From Palaemon carinicauda (Eukaryota > Arthropoda > Malacostraca > Decapoda > Palaemonidae), in assembly GCF_036898095.1 (NCBI RefSeq), contig NC_090729.1, positions 83,111,939 through 83,175,938 of the forward strand: a DNA stretch of 64,000 nucleotides. Reading direction: 5' to 3'. Position numbers and translations under genes: made by a program. This document shows positions 1 to 13,620 of the stretch, piece after piece. Numbering within the stretch: position 1 is the first letter of the stretch; the number at the start of each line of letters is the position of its first letter. Under the pieces are notes generated by a model. The model was not told the origin of the DNA and did not search any database. It saw nothing but the letters and a program-made list of their open reading frames with translations.

Positions 1-45
1 CTAAACAAGACACAAATTTGCGGATGGTTTTCAAGTTTGTTTCTT

Positions 46-147
46 GGTGCCAAAATAGCTCATCGCCAAAACAATGAGTGCCAAACTGTCTATCGCCAAA
101 ATGGCGGCGCCAAATCGTCAGCGCCAAAGAGTCGGCGCCAAATCGTC
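46..147. repeat. Degenerate short tandem repeat rich in GCGCCAAA
   Basis: The motif CGCCAAA or TGCCAAA recurs about seven times at irregular spacing of roughly 13-20 bases, next to the trinucleotide tract that follows. No coding or RNA function is visible. Confidence 0.6.
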
Positions 148-173
148 CTGTTCCGAATAATAATAGTATAAAT

Positions 174-191
174 GACAACAACAACAACAAC

Positions 192-232
<41 letters not shown>

Positions 233-251
233 TAATAATAATAATAATAAT

Positions 252-289
<38 letters not shown>
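174..289. repeat. (AAC)n/(AAT)n trinucleotide microsatellite
   Basis: A short AAC tract runs into about 33 AAT units with a few interruptions (GAT, ATT). The poly-asparagine reading frame across it is a by-product of the repeat. Confidence 0.97.
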
Positions 290-1868
<1,579 letters not shown>

Positions 1869-1997
1869 CTCTGTAGGCTATATGCTACAAAAAAGAAAAA
1901 GAATATATTGCAAACAAAATCGAAAACTTTTAATTAGCCAAAATGTAAGCGATTATGAAGATTTCCTTTAAATTTGTTCTATCATTTATGAAATGAT

Positions 1998-2000
<3 letters not shown>

Positions 2001-2075
<75 letters not shown>
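2001..2075. repeat. (TC)n dinucleotide microsatellite
   Basis: About 37 uninterrupted TC units. On the minus strand this gives an artificial Arg-Glu repeat frame, which is not a gene. Confidence 0.98.
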
Positions 2076-2078
<3 letters not shown>

Positions 2079-3688
2079 AACCATGTATCCTTATTTTTCT
2101 CTTCAGTTGTATGTACAGTACGTGTGCTTTTATCATAAATGTACATTTTTTCTTTATCCAAGCATAATTTGATGAAAATTAAATATTCCATAGTTATTTT
2201 ACTATTTTATCGGGAACAACTTACTATTTTCTTAAAATAAATAAAAGAGCGGTCACCTCAAGCAATTGTCAAACTCAAGGACTTCCACAAAATCGAAAGA
2301 GCACAAAAATTATTTTTGAAAAAAAGATACTTGAAAGATAAACTCTGTGGCTGAACATTAAATAATTTTTTTTCCGACCCTTGGCGGTATGCTGAACGTT
2401 ATCCCATGTTTGTTAATATCTGCCCTGGTCCACTCTCCTGTCTATAAACATGTTTTGTGTTAATTAAGCAGTCAATCTTTCGTGAATAATTCGCAAATCA
2501 TAAACTATTGCTAATCAAGATGGCTGTTTGATAGTAAGCCTGAAAGTAGTTGGTATACAGGTAGTGCTGCTAAAAATAGGATGCAATAAAAATGAAAATG
2601 GTGTAATAGAGAAAGCAAGGATAAATGATATCACCATATCTAATCTTATTATGCGACCAAACTTTAATCTCCGTGTACCCATTGTTTTACATTGTATATC
2701 AAGATTACTGATAAACGTTTTTTTCTTTAGTTACGATTAATATTTTTATTTCATCTGACTTCTAGCTCATTATGAAAAGTTATCACATTAAATATTCTCT
2801 CTATCTTTTATTGATAACAAATGCTAGTTCGATAGCATATATCAAATGTCACTAATGAGTGGCATAGTAGGGCCAAAGATGGTCAGGCCATGTTGCTGAA
2901 GACCCAGCTGGTTAATTTATAGGCTCAGACGAAATATAAGTCAATACTGAAAATTATTGACTTTGAGCTTGGCTCTAATTTCCAACCAAAGGAATGCAAG
3001 TAAGGAAAGTAAAATGCAATGCAAAGAAATCACTTTAAAAATTGTTTTGCATACTAAGACCAAATGGTTGGTGGAATTCTTGATATATCTGTTATTTACA
3101 TCGATTAGTAGGATATGCATAGACACTGGGTAGAATTAGAATGATGTGTTGACTAAACGTATTAAATTGCTGGTTAGAAAAATAGCTGACAACATCCATA
3201 GCTCATTAGGATGGTGAGGTGGGCTGGCTGACACTGCAAGAAACTATCAAGCCTCTGCAGGAGTCGAACCTTTTACCGGCAAATCGCCAAGCAAGGACAT
3301 TTACAGTAGTATAGATGCAAAATAAGATTCGGCCCAGTATATTCCCCTGAGGTACCCTTCTGTTAAAAGGATCATATGAAGAATAAAAGTGTCCAATTTT
3401 CCAGTAATGAAGATGAAGATGAAGTTCCCGAGTCTAATTATTGAGTTGTTTGATGATGCACAGCAAGGTGTCGTGGGGCAGTCTCCTGTAACTCTTCCAG
3501 ATCCTGATGTAGAAGCCTTAGCCGGCCCTTATGGACTACAAAGGGGCCGATGAAGTAAGAAACCTAAAAGAAAACACTTACATCTACATACAGCCCCTCC
3601 CCTCGCAAACTAGTCAGCACTCTGTTGGTTTCTTTGTTGGACCTTGCTTCAGACTCATTGTCATTAGAAATTTTCCAAAATTCTCACA
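2076..3688. other. AT-rich non-coding stretch
   Basis: No gene is recognised. The only item of note is a GGTTCGANTCC-type box on the minus strand at 3260-3270, resembling a tRNA/SINE B box. No convincing A box was found at the normal distance, so no tRNA or SINE is called. Confidence 0.5.
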
Positions 3689-3937
3689 ATGCTAGACAAC
3701 TGTGTAGTTTATGGTTGCAATAACCAAAAGAGCATCACAAAAGAAATAAGTTACTTCAGATTTCATAAGAACAATGAGATTAAAAAAAGGTGGCCTCATT
3801 CTTGGTACCACTCTGATTATATCAACATAAGCAATGCTGTCATCTATTCAACAAATTTTCTTTATAATTATAATTACAAAAACGACCTAATTGCCCGACT
3901 TCCATGGAAGATCCGGAAATATAATGCAGTGCCATGA
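3689..3937 (+). pseudogene. THAP-type zinc-finger fragment
   Basis: An 82-codon frame begins with the pattern of the N-terminal half of a THAP domain, a C2CH DNA-binding zinc finger found in transposase-derived and host regulatory proteins. Visible are C-x4-G-C near residues 5-10, an FRFH element near residues 23-26, and a tryptophan after a basic KKR run near residue 35. After about residue 40 the frame loses similarity and lacks the second C-x2-H pair, so it is a truncated copy or a lone first exon. I see no splice donor supporting the exon option. It sits about 220 bases upstream of the DIRS left end with no partner gene. Confidence 0.45.
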
Positions 3938-4158
3938 GTCGTCGCATACAGAGGTATGCTAAATGCTTTATTATCATCTAGCCAAAGCTGGTCAATAAGC
4001 TAGTGTTCTGAAAACAAGCCTAAAAGAAAAAAAATACTGACAGTTTCCTGTATATCTTATATTGTATATATGTTTTTTTTTTTTTCACAAGAAACATTGT
4101 GCAATATTTGAAGGCTTTATCTGATAAGCAGGTTAGACTCTTTTAAGTCTATGAATCC

Positions 4159-4219
4159 TTTTTGGGCTCAAGCCATGTCGTCCTGTTGAAAGGTTCCTAT
4201 AAGTAGCTTTCTAAGGAAT
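4159..4219 (+). repeat. DIRS left inverted terminal repeat, outer part
   Basis: It begins TTTTTGGGCTCAAGCCATGT and matches the inverted right terminal repeat (33670-33700) through the CTTTCTAAG stretch, then is cut by gypsy-1. The remainder resumes at 8638. Confidence 0.85.
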
Positions 4220-4473
4220 TGTACCAACCGTGTGTCACACGATCGTACATAATTCATTTTGTATATATTATGCTTGTATCTTCGCTCTTCCCTCGCACTA
4301 AAAAGAACCAGAATAAACATGTCTGCGTTTTTCCTCTGTAACATTGTCTGTTTTTCGAACATGAAATATCCTGTTGCCTTGAGGTTTTGTATAAAAAGGA
4401 GAGTGTTCTATAATATATTACTCAGATGCTTTACACCTGCCTTTGAGTCACAACCTTCTCTCGGCCCATCACA
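4220..4473 (+). repeat. Gypsy-1 5' LTR
   Basis: Starts TGTACCAACC and ends CATCACA. It pairs with 8384-8637, same length. It includes a TATAAAAAG promoter-like box at 4390-4398 and an AATAAA at about 4311. Confidence 0.95.
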
Positions 4474-4474
4474 T

Positions 4475-4492
4475 TGGTGACCCCGGAAATCG
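4475..4492 (+). promoter_or_regulatory. Gypsy-1 primer-binding site
   Basis: TGGTGACCCCGGAAATCG follows one base after the LTR, as expected for annealing of a tRNA 3' CCA end. I do not assign the tRNA. Confidence 0.75.
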
Positions 4493-4547
4493 ACTCGCTC
4501 ACACCGCCCTCCACCCCAACCCTCCTCGCCCCTCCATCGTTGATACT

Positions 4548-5360
4548 ATGGCGGACTCTACGGAAGTTGGCGCTCCGGCTGCCCCATTGAAACTTTCACC
4601 GTTCGCCAGCGGAGAGGCGTTTGCTTGGTTTCAGCGTGCAGAAGTCCAGTTTCGCATCAAGGGCATGACTCGCTCAACCACCAAAGCAGATTATGTTCTC
4701 GCGGCGATACCCGAGGACACCTTCCCAGAAATATCCAACTGGCTTTGTGAACAAGGAGACACCCCAATAGTGTATGACATCCTCAAAACATACCTTCTGC
4801 AGCATTACTCGCCGTCGCCACCCGCCTGTATAGCAAAGCTTTTTCAGCTCTCGCAACAACTGTTGGGGGACCAAAGGGCTTCGCTCGCCCTCAGGGAAAT
4901 GACCAGTATCGCTCGCCTTCAACGTGCCGCTGACAGCTCTCCTCGTGACGTGAACCTACTTCGTGCCCTTTGGATACGCTGTTTACCCGGACCTATACGC
5001 GCTGCCATACCCGATGTCGATAGTTTACCCATAAAGGACTTGATGACCAAAGCCGACACCCTTATGGACAGCCACTTCAAGACCTCCATCAACGCCTCCA
5101 CCCCTGATGAAGAAGATGCCTATTCAACGTCAACCGAAGATGACATGAATGCCGTAGGACATGCACGCCTACCCTGTGACGTGCCGAACCGGCGACAAAG
5201 CCACCCACCACCCACCTCTCGCTCGCGCCCCAACAAATGACTTCTACAGCCACTTACTACCTCCCATCCACCGCAGTTTTGCTACTACCACTTCAGATTA
5301 GGGGCAACCGCGAAGAAATGTGCCAAGGATTGTCAGTGGCCAAAAAAAACGTGTAAGTAG
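4548..5360 (+). pseudogene. gag: Gypsy-1 gag, interrupted by one stop
   Basis: The start is the first ATG after the primer site, in the frame that stays open for 230 codons. This frame encodes a capsid-like protein with no membrane segments. TGA at 5238-5240 interrupts it. The same frame then continues to TAG at 5358-5360 and includes a Cys-Tyr-Tyr-His ... Cys ... Cys arrangement near 5280-5336 that resembles the atypical C-terminal Cys/His motif of some arthropod gypsy gags. Pol begins in the next frame and overlaps the gag end by about 40 bases, consistent with frameshift expression in the ancestor. Confidence 0.75.
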
Positions 5361-7029
5361 GCCATCGCTCGTGGCGGTGGCCTCCCGTGTTTCTAATCTT
5401 TTCTTTTTACATGATGCAGGAACGGGCGTGCGATTTTTGGTAGACACGGGTGCTTGTCGTTCTCTTTTGCCAAGGGAACTCCTCAAGACACGATGTAGTC
5501 TGTCTACATCTGCCGACGTCCGCTTGGTAGCTGCCAACGGATCTGCGATACCCACCTACGGTTACGAGAACCTCACATTATCGTTCGGAAACGGTAAATT
5601 CAATTGGAAGTTTCTCGTTGCTGACGTCACATTGCCAATCCTCGGTGCGGATTTCCTCTCTCATTTCCACCTTCTGGTCGATGTCGCCCACCGACGATGG
5701 GTCAACGCAGACTCGTACTTGTCGACACCTCTTCAACCCGCCCCCTCTAGCCTCGCTCTCTACATCAGCGCACCCACGGATGCCTACGCCAACCTCCTCA
5801 CGTCGTACCCGGAAGTTTTTCGTCCAGAACTTCGCCAAACACCCACGGTTCCTACCAAGCACGGTATTTATCACCATATCAAGACGACGGCACCTCCAGT
5901 CTTCGCAAAATTCAGACGTCTGGCACCGGAACGATTGGCAGCCGCCAAACAGACGTTCACCGAAATGGAGGAAATAGGCCTTTGCCAAAAGGCCTCCAGC
6001 CCATGGTCGTCACCCTTATACATCGTTCTGAAGAAAGACGGCTCCCTCCGTCTGTGCGGGGATTACAGGCGCCTGAACATGCAAACAGAACTGGATCACT
6101 ACCCCCTCCCAAACATTGCTGACGTGACCTCCTACCTGCACAAAGCGAAGGTTTTCTCTACGCTCGACCTCCTGAAGGGGTATTATCAGGTGCCTATGAA
6201 CCAAGAAGACATCCCTAAGACCGCCATCACCACTCTGTTTGGTACATACACCTTCAATTACTCCTATTTTGGCCTTTGTAATGCTGGGGCCACGTTTCAA
6301 CGTCTCATGGATGGCATCTTAGGGGACCTCCCTTTCCGTGTATGTTATGTGGACGACATACTTGTGTTTTCCTCCTCAAAAGAGGAACACCTCCGTCACC
6401 TGCGCATCGTACTCGACTGCCTGCAACAAAATGGCCTTGTAGTCTGGTACAACAAGTGTACCTTTGGCGCCAATGAAGTGTAGTTCTTAGGGCACCGCAT
6501 CACTCCTGAAGGAGTCCATCCCCTCCCTGAGAAGGTAGCAGCCGTTCAGAACTTCCCCGCGCCCTCGACCGTCAAAGCTTTACAGGAATTCTTGGGCATG
6601 ATCAACTATTATCACCGTTTTCTGCAAGCCATTGCCGCAACTCTTGTTCCCCTCTACGCCTCCCTCAAGGGCAAGCCAAAGGACCTGAAGTGGGGTCCCC
6701 TTCAAGAAGCAGCCTTCTGCAATGCAAAGAAGGCCCTATCAACTGTTGTAGCTCTCACTTTTCCTATCCCACATGCCCCTCTCCTTCTCTCCACTGATGC
6801 CAGCGACGTCACTATTGGTGCAGTACTCGAGCAGGTGGTCAATGGCTCGCCCCACCCATTGGCCTTCTTCAGCAGAAAACTGTTTAAGGCAGAATCGGGT
6901 TATTCTACCTTTGATCGAGAATTGCTGGCGGTGCACTTGGCTGTCCGTCACTTTCGCCATTTCTTAGAAGGTACGCCCTTCGTCATTCGCACAGACCACA
7001 TGCCTCTGGTGCATGCATTTACAGTCTGA
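5320..7029 (+). pseudogene. pol: Gypsy-1 pol: protease, reverse transcriptase and RNase H part
   Basis: The protein opens with an aspartic protease carrying LVDTGACRSLLP (about 5435-5475). RT follows with SLRLCGDYRRLN, STLDLLKGYYQVP and the catalytic YVDDILVFS (about 6343-6369). TAG at 6481-6483 breaks the frame one residue before a typical FLGHRI motif. The same frame then gives the RT thumb and an RNase H with STDASDVTIGAVL and FDRELLAVH before ending at TGA 7027-7029. Domain order is the normal gypsy one. It cannot yield a full-length enzyme. Confidence 0.9.
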
Positions 7030-8349
7030 TGCCTAGTCCGGCCGGCAACGCCGACATCTCTCCGCCGTGGCTGAATATAATTGCAACCTTCAATACGTCC
7101 CTGGGAAAATGAATCCCTTTGCCGATGCCCTGTCAAGACATACGTTGGCTGCAGTTCAACTGGGATTGGATTACAACGCCCTGGCTGAAGCCCAACAACA
7201 GGATCCAGAGTATCAATCATGTAGGGCATCCTGCACGTCCCTCCGTTGGGAAGACTTCCCCCTCGAAGACTCCAACACCACCCTCCTCCGTGACGTCAGT
7301 ACTGGTAGACCGCGACCTTGGATTCCTGCTCCCATGCGCCGGCAGGTGTTTGATTTCATTCACGGCCTTTCACATCCCTCGAGCCATTCTACTGCACAGC
7401 TGCTGAAGGCAAAGTTCATTTGGCACGGCATTTCTAAGGATGCTAAGGATTGGGTCCGCGCCTGTACTTCTTGCCAGAAGTACATCGACACACAGATTCA
7501 GGAGTGGGCACCTTTCCTCAACCTCAGCGTTGTTTCACACACATTCACGTCGACGTTATAGGCCCCCTACCCACATCACTAGGACATCGTTACCTGTTTA
7601 CCGTCATCGACCGCTCCACTCGTTGGCCTGAAGCCATTCCCATGGAAACTGCAATGTCCGCTGCATGTACGTCTGCCTTACTCTCTGGATGGATTGCAAG
7701 ATTTGGTATCCCTGAGCATATTACTTCTGACAGGGGAACCACTTTCACCTCTCAATTGTGGACATCATTAGCGAATCTCCTGGGCATCACCCTACATCAG
7801 ACAATGGCCTACAACCCCGCTGCCAATGGAATTGTTGAACGTTCTCATCGCACCCTCAAAGCTGCTTTGATGTCCCGTTGCAAGGAATGCAACTGGTTTA
7901 CTCAGCTTCCCTGGGTTCTCCTGGGACTAAGGACCACCCCTAAAGACACCCTCGACATCTCAGCAGCTGAAATGGTGTATGGCGACCTGTTGGTCGTCCC
8001 TGCCAAATTTTCTCCTTCTACAACCTCCTCCGACGATCTCCAGCGCATACATCACGTCGTAGGAAAATTTACTCCATGCCGCCAGACTTACAAGCCCCCA
8101 GCAAAGCATCACATACCAACAGACTTGCACTCTGCAATGCACGTCTTCCTGTGCAACGACACTAGCAAGCCACCGCTAACGCCCCCTTACACGGGCCCTT
8201 TCCTTGTGATCCGACGCAGTCCGAAAGCATTCCTACTAAACATTCGTGGCAAAGAAGACTGGGTCTCCATTGATCGTCTCAACCCTGCTTATCTTCTGCC
8301 AGATGACCCGCCTACAGTTTGCCTCTCTAGATCAGGGCGCCCTATTTAA
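7022..8349 (+). pseudogene. pol: Gypsy-1 pol: RNase H end and integrase
   Basis: The coding sense shifts near 7021, with a further TAG in the new frame, into a frame (7067-7561) holding the RNase H end (FADALSRH) and the integrase HHCC zinc-binding domain ending in C-x2-C. It shifts again between about 7503 and 7530 into the frame that holds the DDE core: DVIGPLP, ITSDRGTTFTS and NGIVERSHRTLKA. A C-terminal region follows to TAA at 8347-8349. The stop lies 21 bases before the purine tract at 8371-8380. Confidence 0.88.
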
Positions 8350-8370
8350 CATGTACAGTATGTCATTTTT

Positions 8371-8383
8371 AGGGGAGGAGCCA
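8371..8383 (+). promoter_or_regulatory. Gypsy-1 polypurine tract
   Basis: AGGGGAGGAG and three further bases lie immediately before the 3' LTR, the expected primer of plus-strand synthesis. Confidence 0.75.
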
Positions 8384-8637
8384 TGTACCAACCGTGTGTC
8401 ACACGATCGTACTTAATTCATTTTGTATATATTATGCTTGTATCTTCGCTCTTCCCTCGCACTAAAAAGTACCAGAATAAACATGTCTGCGTTTTTCCTC
8501 TGTAACATTGTCTGTTTTTTGAACATGAAATTTCCTGTTGCCTTGAGGTTTTGTATATAAAAGAGAGTGTTCTATAATAAATTACTCAGTTGCTTTCAAC
8601 CTGCCTTTGAGTCACAACCTTCTTTCGGCCCGTCACA
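8384..8637 (+). repeat. Gypsy-1 3' LTR
   Basis: 254 bp, matching 4220-4473 with about 12 differences by eye (about 95% identity). Confidence 0.95.
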
Positions 8638-8919
8638 GGATATTTGGCTACAGTGATATACCCAGAGAATTTACCTTTAGGTCTCCAGAATTCTAACTCC
8701 TGGCGCGAATATCCTTAAAATTTCTCATAAGGATATTGCATAAAATCAGGGGACGTATATCTTGATAGGACACATAGCAATCTTCACCCCGAATAGCGTT
8801 TACGCTTCGAGGGGGAAAAGTGGCAAAAATAGAAGGGGAGCCGTTATCATGCTTACCCTTCCTCCCGTACTACTATTGAGTATCTAGTTGGCACTGTATC
8901 GCAGATGGCGCTCATTCCT
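8638..8919 (+). repeat. DIRS left inverted terminal repeat, inner part
   Basis: Continues the left terminal repeat after gypsy-1. Its complement is found at about 33386-33667, including the segment around TAGCGTTTACGCTTCGAG. The similarity ends near 8919, giving terminal repeats of about 340 bp. Confidence 0.88.
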
Positions 8920-9604
8920 ATTTTCGTAGCAGTTTCGCACGGTGGTTTTCCCTGTTGGTCTAACGATTGTGCTCGATTTTCAAGGATTTATCTTGCAATC
9001 TCCAACCTCTTCTGCCTCTGGAAAGTTAAATATTTATTCTTTACAGTGTATAATTTTTAGCTCCTGCTTCACAGTGAAATTAGAGTAATTTTAAGTGTTT
9101 GGAGCTTCGCCGATCACCGGAGGCGCCATGAGCGCTGTCGCTCATAACACATGTGTTATTTAGTTAGCCGAACGACATTCCCGGTTGTAAAAGCATGAAT
9201 ATTTATGAAGCTATTCAATTGAAATTTTACTAAGAAGTTATATATTATGTTGGTTGTATTCTTTAGAGTTTTGGCGATTTAGGTAACCAAACCTCGGCCC
9301 GCGCTAGGCTTCTAGCCTACGCGCTTCAGTTTACTTTCATGCAGGATATAGAACAACATTCCTAGTTGTAATAAAATATGAAGCTATTTAGGCATATTAT
9401 ACTTGTAAAGATATATAAAAAATTGCATATATTCCCTCTTCCTTATATCGATTGTATACGTTAGAGTTTCGGCGATTTAGGTAACTGAAATCTCACCCTG
9501 CACTAGGCTAGTTAGCCTATGCACTTTAGTATGCTTTCATACATGTTCCCGGTTTACCCTCGTGTATCGTTTTATCGATTCATAAGGAGATAGATATCTC
9601 CTAG
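8920..9604 (+). other. DIRS 5' leader, first part, with diverged tandem repeat
   Basis: Non-coding. A unit of about 180-190 bp starting with an AACGACATTCC-like motif (9171) recurs at 9351 and, partly, near 9544. The shared parts include a GGCGATTTAGGTAAC block and a CTAGGCT...AGCCTA...GC block. The leader is interrupted at CCTAG (9600-9604) by the Gmr1-like element and resumes at 20513. Confidence 0.6.
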
Positions 9605-10782
9605 TGTTACAAGCTCTCTCGTTGTAATGTATGTTCTTTTAAGATGTTTACATTCTCAAGGATAGCAGTCGGTAAATGTACTTCATGGGCAAGGAAAGAC
9701 GAAAACAGAGACCCAAGAAAACTTAACAATATTTATTATAAACAAAAATAATAACTTGAATTAACCTTGTGAGATTAAATGAATTTAATTATACACAACA
9801 CTTAAAAGAACTAAAATATAATTCTCAAAACTCACAAGAAAACCTAAAGCTAATATAATAAACCCTAAAGAGAAGAAAATCATAGAGAAAATATTTAATG
9901 ATAACAAGGTGGATCCAAACAGGGGAATAAGGCTAGCCAGAATAATCAATAATCCTAATAATAATAAGGTAGAAGGAAGTAAGAGATGAAAACAATGAAA
10001 CCCTTAATATTCCTACCTACCTTACAAAACTAAACAATGCAGAATTAAACAAAGATACACAACATATAACAATAAAACTCGTACATATAGAAATAAACAA
10101 AATTAATAATATAAACAACTTCACCTCAAGTGAAATACAGAAGAGAAGTTGAATTCAGGGCCGTACTTAGTCCATCAAGCCGCTAAATGGAAGGGTAAAA
10201 CTGTACGCCAGGCATTGAAGGGCAACACACTTCCTTATACAAGAGGAACGATAATTCGTCTTACCTGGCGTCAACCTCCCTACGTATCACCTCATGAGCC
10301 ACTTTGCTCTCACACCCATATACAGCTGGACTGGATGAATACAGGTAGTAAAATCAAAATTCAGTGTCGGGAAACTGTCGACACAAATCCCGTATAAATC
10401 CTCCGATGGGAGCAAGTGGCAGAAAACTACCGTCGCAGATGACAGAGCATTTGCTAAACACTCAACAGAAGTGCGAAGGTAATAGCCAAAGTCATCTTCC
10501 CAGTCACAATGAATGCTGAGACGGGAAATAGTGTTGGTGAGAGCTTGTCAAGACCTGAACTGCATTCACCGGACGACCATGTCCCCTCATCACCTTCCCA
10601 GCGTTTATTATCACTCAAAGCAGAAAGAATAACAACCGTTAAAACGCAAAAGCGCAAAAACATTATCCAACAATTGTAGAGCCACTTAACTTACATTACA
10701 AACTCAACAAAAATACTTTAACTTAAAAGAAAACAAGGCTGATTTAAATAAACCAAAGAAATAATTTTACGTTAACCTAATA
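9605..10782 (-). repeat. Gmr1-like element 3' LTR
   Basis: Matches 19358-20507 over nearly its whole length with scattered changes. A segment near 10655-10745 is present only here, and a GGA-repeat segment near 20420 only in the other copy. The short reading frame at 10149-10397 is repeat-internal and not a gene. Confidence 0.9.
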
Positions 10783-10821
10783 CCTTCACATAAAATACAT
10801 TTTTTTTTCAAAATTGAATAC

Positions 10822-10830
10822 TGTAAAAAT
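10822..10830. repeat. Target-site duplication of the LINE, left copy
   Basis: TGTAAAAAT here matches TGTAAAAAT at 14222-14230. Confidence 0.7.
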
Positions 10831-11091
10831 ACATACATACATATACCAAGGCACTTCCCCCAATTTTGGGGGGTAACCGACATCAACAAATGAAACAAAA
10901 CAAAAAAAGGGGACCTCTACTCTCTACGTTCCTCCAGCCTAACCAGGGACTCAACTGAGTTCAGCTGGTACTGCTAGGGTGCCACAGCCCACCCTCCCAC
11001 ATTATCCACCACAGATGAAGCTTCATAATGCTGAATCCCCTACTGCTGCTACCTCCGCGGTCATCTAAGGCACCGGAGGAAGCAGCAGGGC

Positions 11092-12444
11092 CTACCGGAA
11101 CTGCGTCACAATCGTTCGCCATTCATTCCTATTTCTAGCACGCTCTCTTGCCTCTCTCACATCTATCCTCCTATCACCCAGAGCTTTCTTCACTCCACCC
11201 ATCCACCCAAACCTTGGCCTTCCTCTTGTACTTCTCCCATCAACTCTTCCATTCATCACCTTCTTTAGCAGACAGCCATTTTCCATTCTCTCAACATGGC
11301 CAAACCACCTCAACACATTCATATCCACTCTAGCTGCTAACTCATTTCTTACACCCGTTCTCACTCCCACCACTTCGTTCCTAACCCTATCTACTCGAGA
11401 TACACCAGCCATACTCCTTAGAGACTTCATCTCAAACACATTCAATTTCTGTCTCTCCGTCACTTTCATTCCCCACAACTCCGATCCATACATCACAGTT
11501 GGTACAATCACTTTCTCATACAGAACTCTTTTTACATTCATGCCCAACCCTCTATTTTTTACTACTCCCTGAACTGCCCCCAACACTTTGCAACCTTCAT
11601 TCACTCTCTGACGTACATCTGCTTCCACTCCACCATTTGCTGCAACAACAGACCCCAAGTACTTAAACTGATCCACTTCCTCAAGTAACTCTCCATTAAA
11701 CATGACATTCAACCTTGCCCCACCTTCCCTTCTCGTACATCTCATAACCTTACTCTTACCCACATTAACTCTCAACTTCCTTCTCTCACACACTCTTCCA
11801 AATTCTGTCACTAATCGGCCAAGCTTCTCTTCTGTGTCTGCAACCAGTACAGTATCATCCGCAAACAATAACTGATTTACCTCCCATTCATGGTCATTCT
11901 CGTCTACCAGTTTTAATCCTCGTCCGAGCACTCGAGCATTCACCTCTCTCACCACTCCATCAACAAACAAGTTAAACAACCACGGTGACATCACACATCC
12001 CTGTCTCAGCCCAACTCTCACCGGAAACCAATCACTCACTTCATTTCCTATCCTAACACATGCTTTACTACCTTTGTAGAAACTTTTCACTGCTTGCAAC
12101 AACTTTCCACCAACTCCATATAACCTCATCAAATTCCACATTGCTTCCCTATCAACTCTATCATACGCTTTTTCCAGATCCATAAACGCAACATATACCT
12201 CCTTACCTTTTGCTAAATATTTCTCGCATATCTGCCTTACTGTAAAAATCTGATTCATACAACCCCTAGCTCTTTTAAAACCATCCTGTATTTCTAAAAT
12301 TGCATTATCTGTTTTATCCTTGATCCTATTAATCATTACTCTACCATACACTTTTCCAACTACGCTCAACAAACTAATACCTCTTGAATTACAACACTCA
12401 TGCACATCTCCCTTACCCTTACATAGTGGTACAAATACATGCAC
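11092..12444 (-). pseudogene. LINE reverse transcriptase
   Basis: 450 codons of the RT palm, thumb and C-terminal region of a non-LTR retrotransposon. Visible are FMDLEKAYDRVDREAMW (RT motif A), GLRQGCVMSPWLFNLFVD (motif B) and the active-site LLFADDTVLV (about 11850-11875). A C-terminal YLGSVV and WFGHVERM region is typical of RTE-like and related LINE proteins. The RT N-terminus lies in another frame upstream (12419-12868), so a frame change near 12430 separates them. It primes on nicked chromosomal DNA in the nucleus when active. Confidence 0.9.
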
Positions 12445-12868
12445 AGACCCAATCTACTGGTACCATTGACAACACAAAACACATATTGAACAATCTCACC
12501 AACCATACAAGTACAGTCACACCCCCCTCCTTCAACATCTCAGCTCTCACACCATCCATACCAGATGCTTTTCCTACTCTCATTTCATCTAGTGCTCTTC
12601 TCACTTCATCTATTGTAATCTCTCTCTCATTCTCATCTCCCATCATTGGCACCTCAACACCTGCAACAGCAATTATATCTGACTCCCTATTATCCTCAAC
12701 ATTCAGTAAACTTTCAAAATATTCCGCCCATCTTTTCCTTGCATCCTCTCCTTTTAACAACCTCCCATTTCCATCTTTCACTGTCTCTTCAATTCTGGAG
12801 CCTGCCTTCCTTACTCTCTTCACTTCTTTCCAAAACTTCTTCTTATTCTCTTCATATGAATGACCCAA
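12419..12868 (-). pseudogene. LINE linker and start of RT domain
   Basis: 149 codons between endonuclease and RT. It contains the pre-RT segment (ITIDEVRRALDEMRVGKASG) that precedes RT motif 1 in RTE-type proteins. It leaves frame near 12430, where the longer RT frame takes over. Confidence 0.75.
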
Positions 12869-12985
12869 TCCCTGACCTCACCTCAGGTCAGCTGTCCTCT
12901 TTGCCTCATGTACCTTGCGCTTTACTTCCACATTTTTCTCTTTATATTTTTCATACTTCTCTACACTATTACTCTGCAGCCATTC

Positions 12986-13620
12986 TTAAAAAGCCCTCTT
13001 TTTCTCTTCCACTTTTACCTTCACTCCTTCATTCCACCATTCACTGCCCTTCTTCATGCTGCCTCCAACAACCTTCTTGCCACAAATATCACTTCCAATC
13101 AGAACAAAATTTTCTTTTACTAACTTCCACTCCTCTAAATTGCCAGTTTCTCTTACTTCCACTTCGTCATATGTCATTTTCAACCTTTGCTGATATTTAC
13201 TTTTTACCCCCGGTTTTATTAGCTCTTCAACCCTCACTAGTTCCCTTTTACATTCACCTACTCTATTCCCCCACTCTTTTACTACAACTAATTTTCCTTC
13301 CACCAAAAAATGATCAGACATACCGTTAGCCATACCCCTAAACACGTGCACGTCTTTCAATCTTTTAGTTATCAACACATAATCCATTAATGCCCTTTCT
13401 ACTACTCTTCCATTTGCCACTCTTACCTATGTATACTTATTTTTTATGTTTCTTTTTGAAAAAGCTATTACTTATCACCATCTCTTTCTCAACACACATA
13501 TCCACCAGTCTCTCACCACTATCATTTTCACCTGGTACGCCATATTTCCCAAAGACACCTTCTACCTCTCCAGCGCCCACTCTAGCATTTAAATCACCCA
13601 TGATAACTACATAATTCCTT
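12986..13620 (-). pseudogene. LINE endonuclease, C-terminal half
   Basis: The strand from 13620 to about 13440 holds a GDLNARVG-type endonuclease motif in a frame that ends at a stop near 13437. The next frame (13420-12986) carries GMSDHFLVEGKL, the SDH motif that contributes a catalytic histidine in apurinic-type endonucleases. At least one frame change separates these segments. Confidence 0.75.

Larger units (their letters stand above)
4220..8637 (+). mobile_element. Gypsy-1: Ty3/gypsy LTR retrotransposon, degraded
   Basis: A 4.4-kb element with 254-bp LTRs at both ends, a primer-binding site, gag, pol (PR-RT-RH-IN) and a purine tract before the 3' LTR. The uninterrupted target is preserved in inverted form at 33660-33680, so the insertion point inside the DIRS terminal repeat is exact. 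Flanking GAAT (4216-4219) and GGAT (8638-8641) look like a 4-bp target duplication with one change. The LTRs differ at about 12 of 254 positions, so it is older than gypsy-2. Pol carries at least two stops and two frame changes. Confidence 0.95.

Noticed and set aside
1930..2136. Minus-strand Arg-Glu repeat protein
   Set aside because: It is the translation of the TC microsatellite.
3240..3300. tRNA gene or tRNA-derived SINE on the minus strand
   Set aside because: The B-box-like GGTTCGACTCC is good, but no A box at normal spacing and no cloverleaf could be built by eye.
10149..10397. Small gene, with a similar frame at 19968-20150
   Set aside because: Both copies lie inside the LTR pair of the Gmr1-like element, and the frame is not preserved between them.
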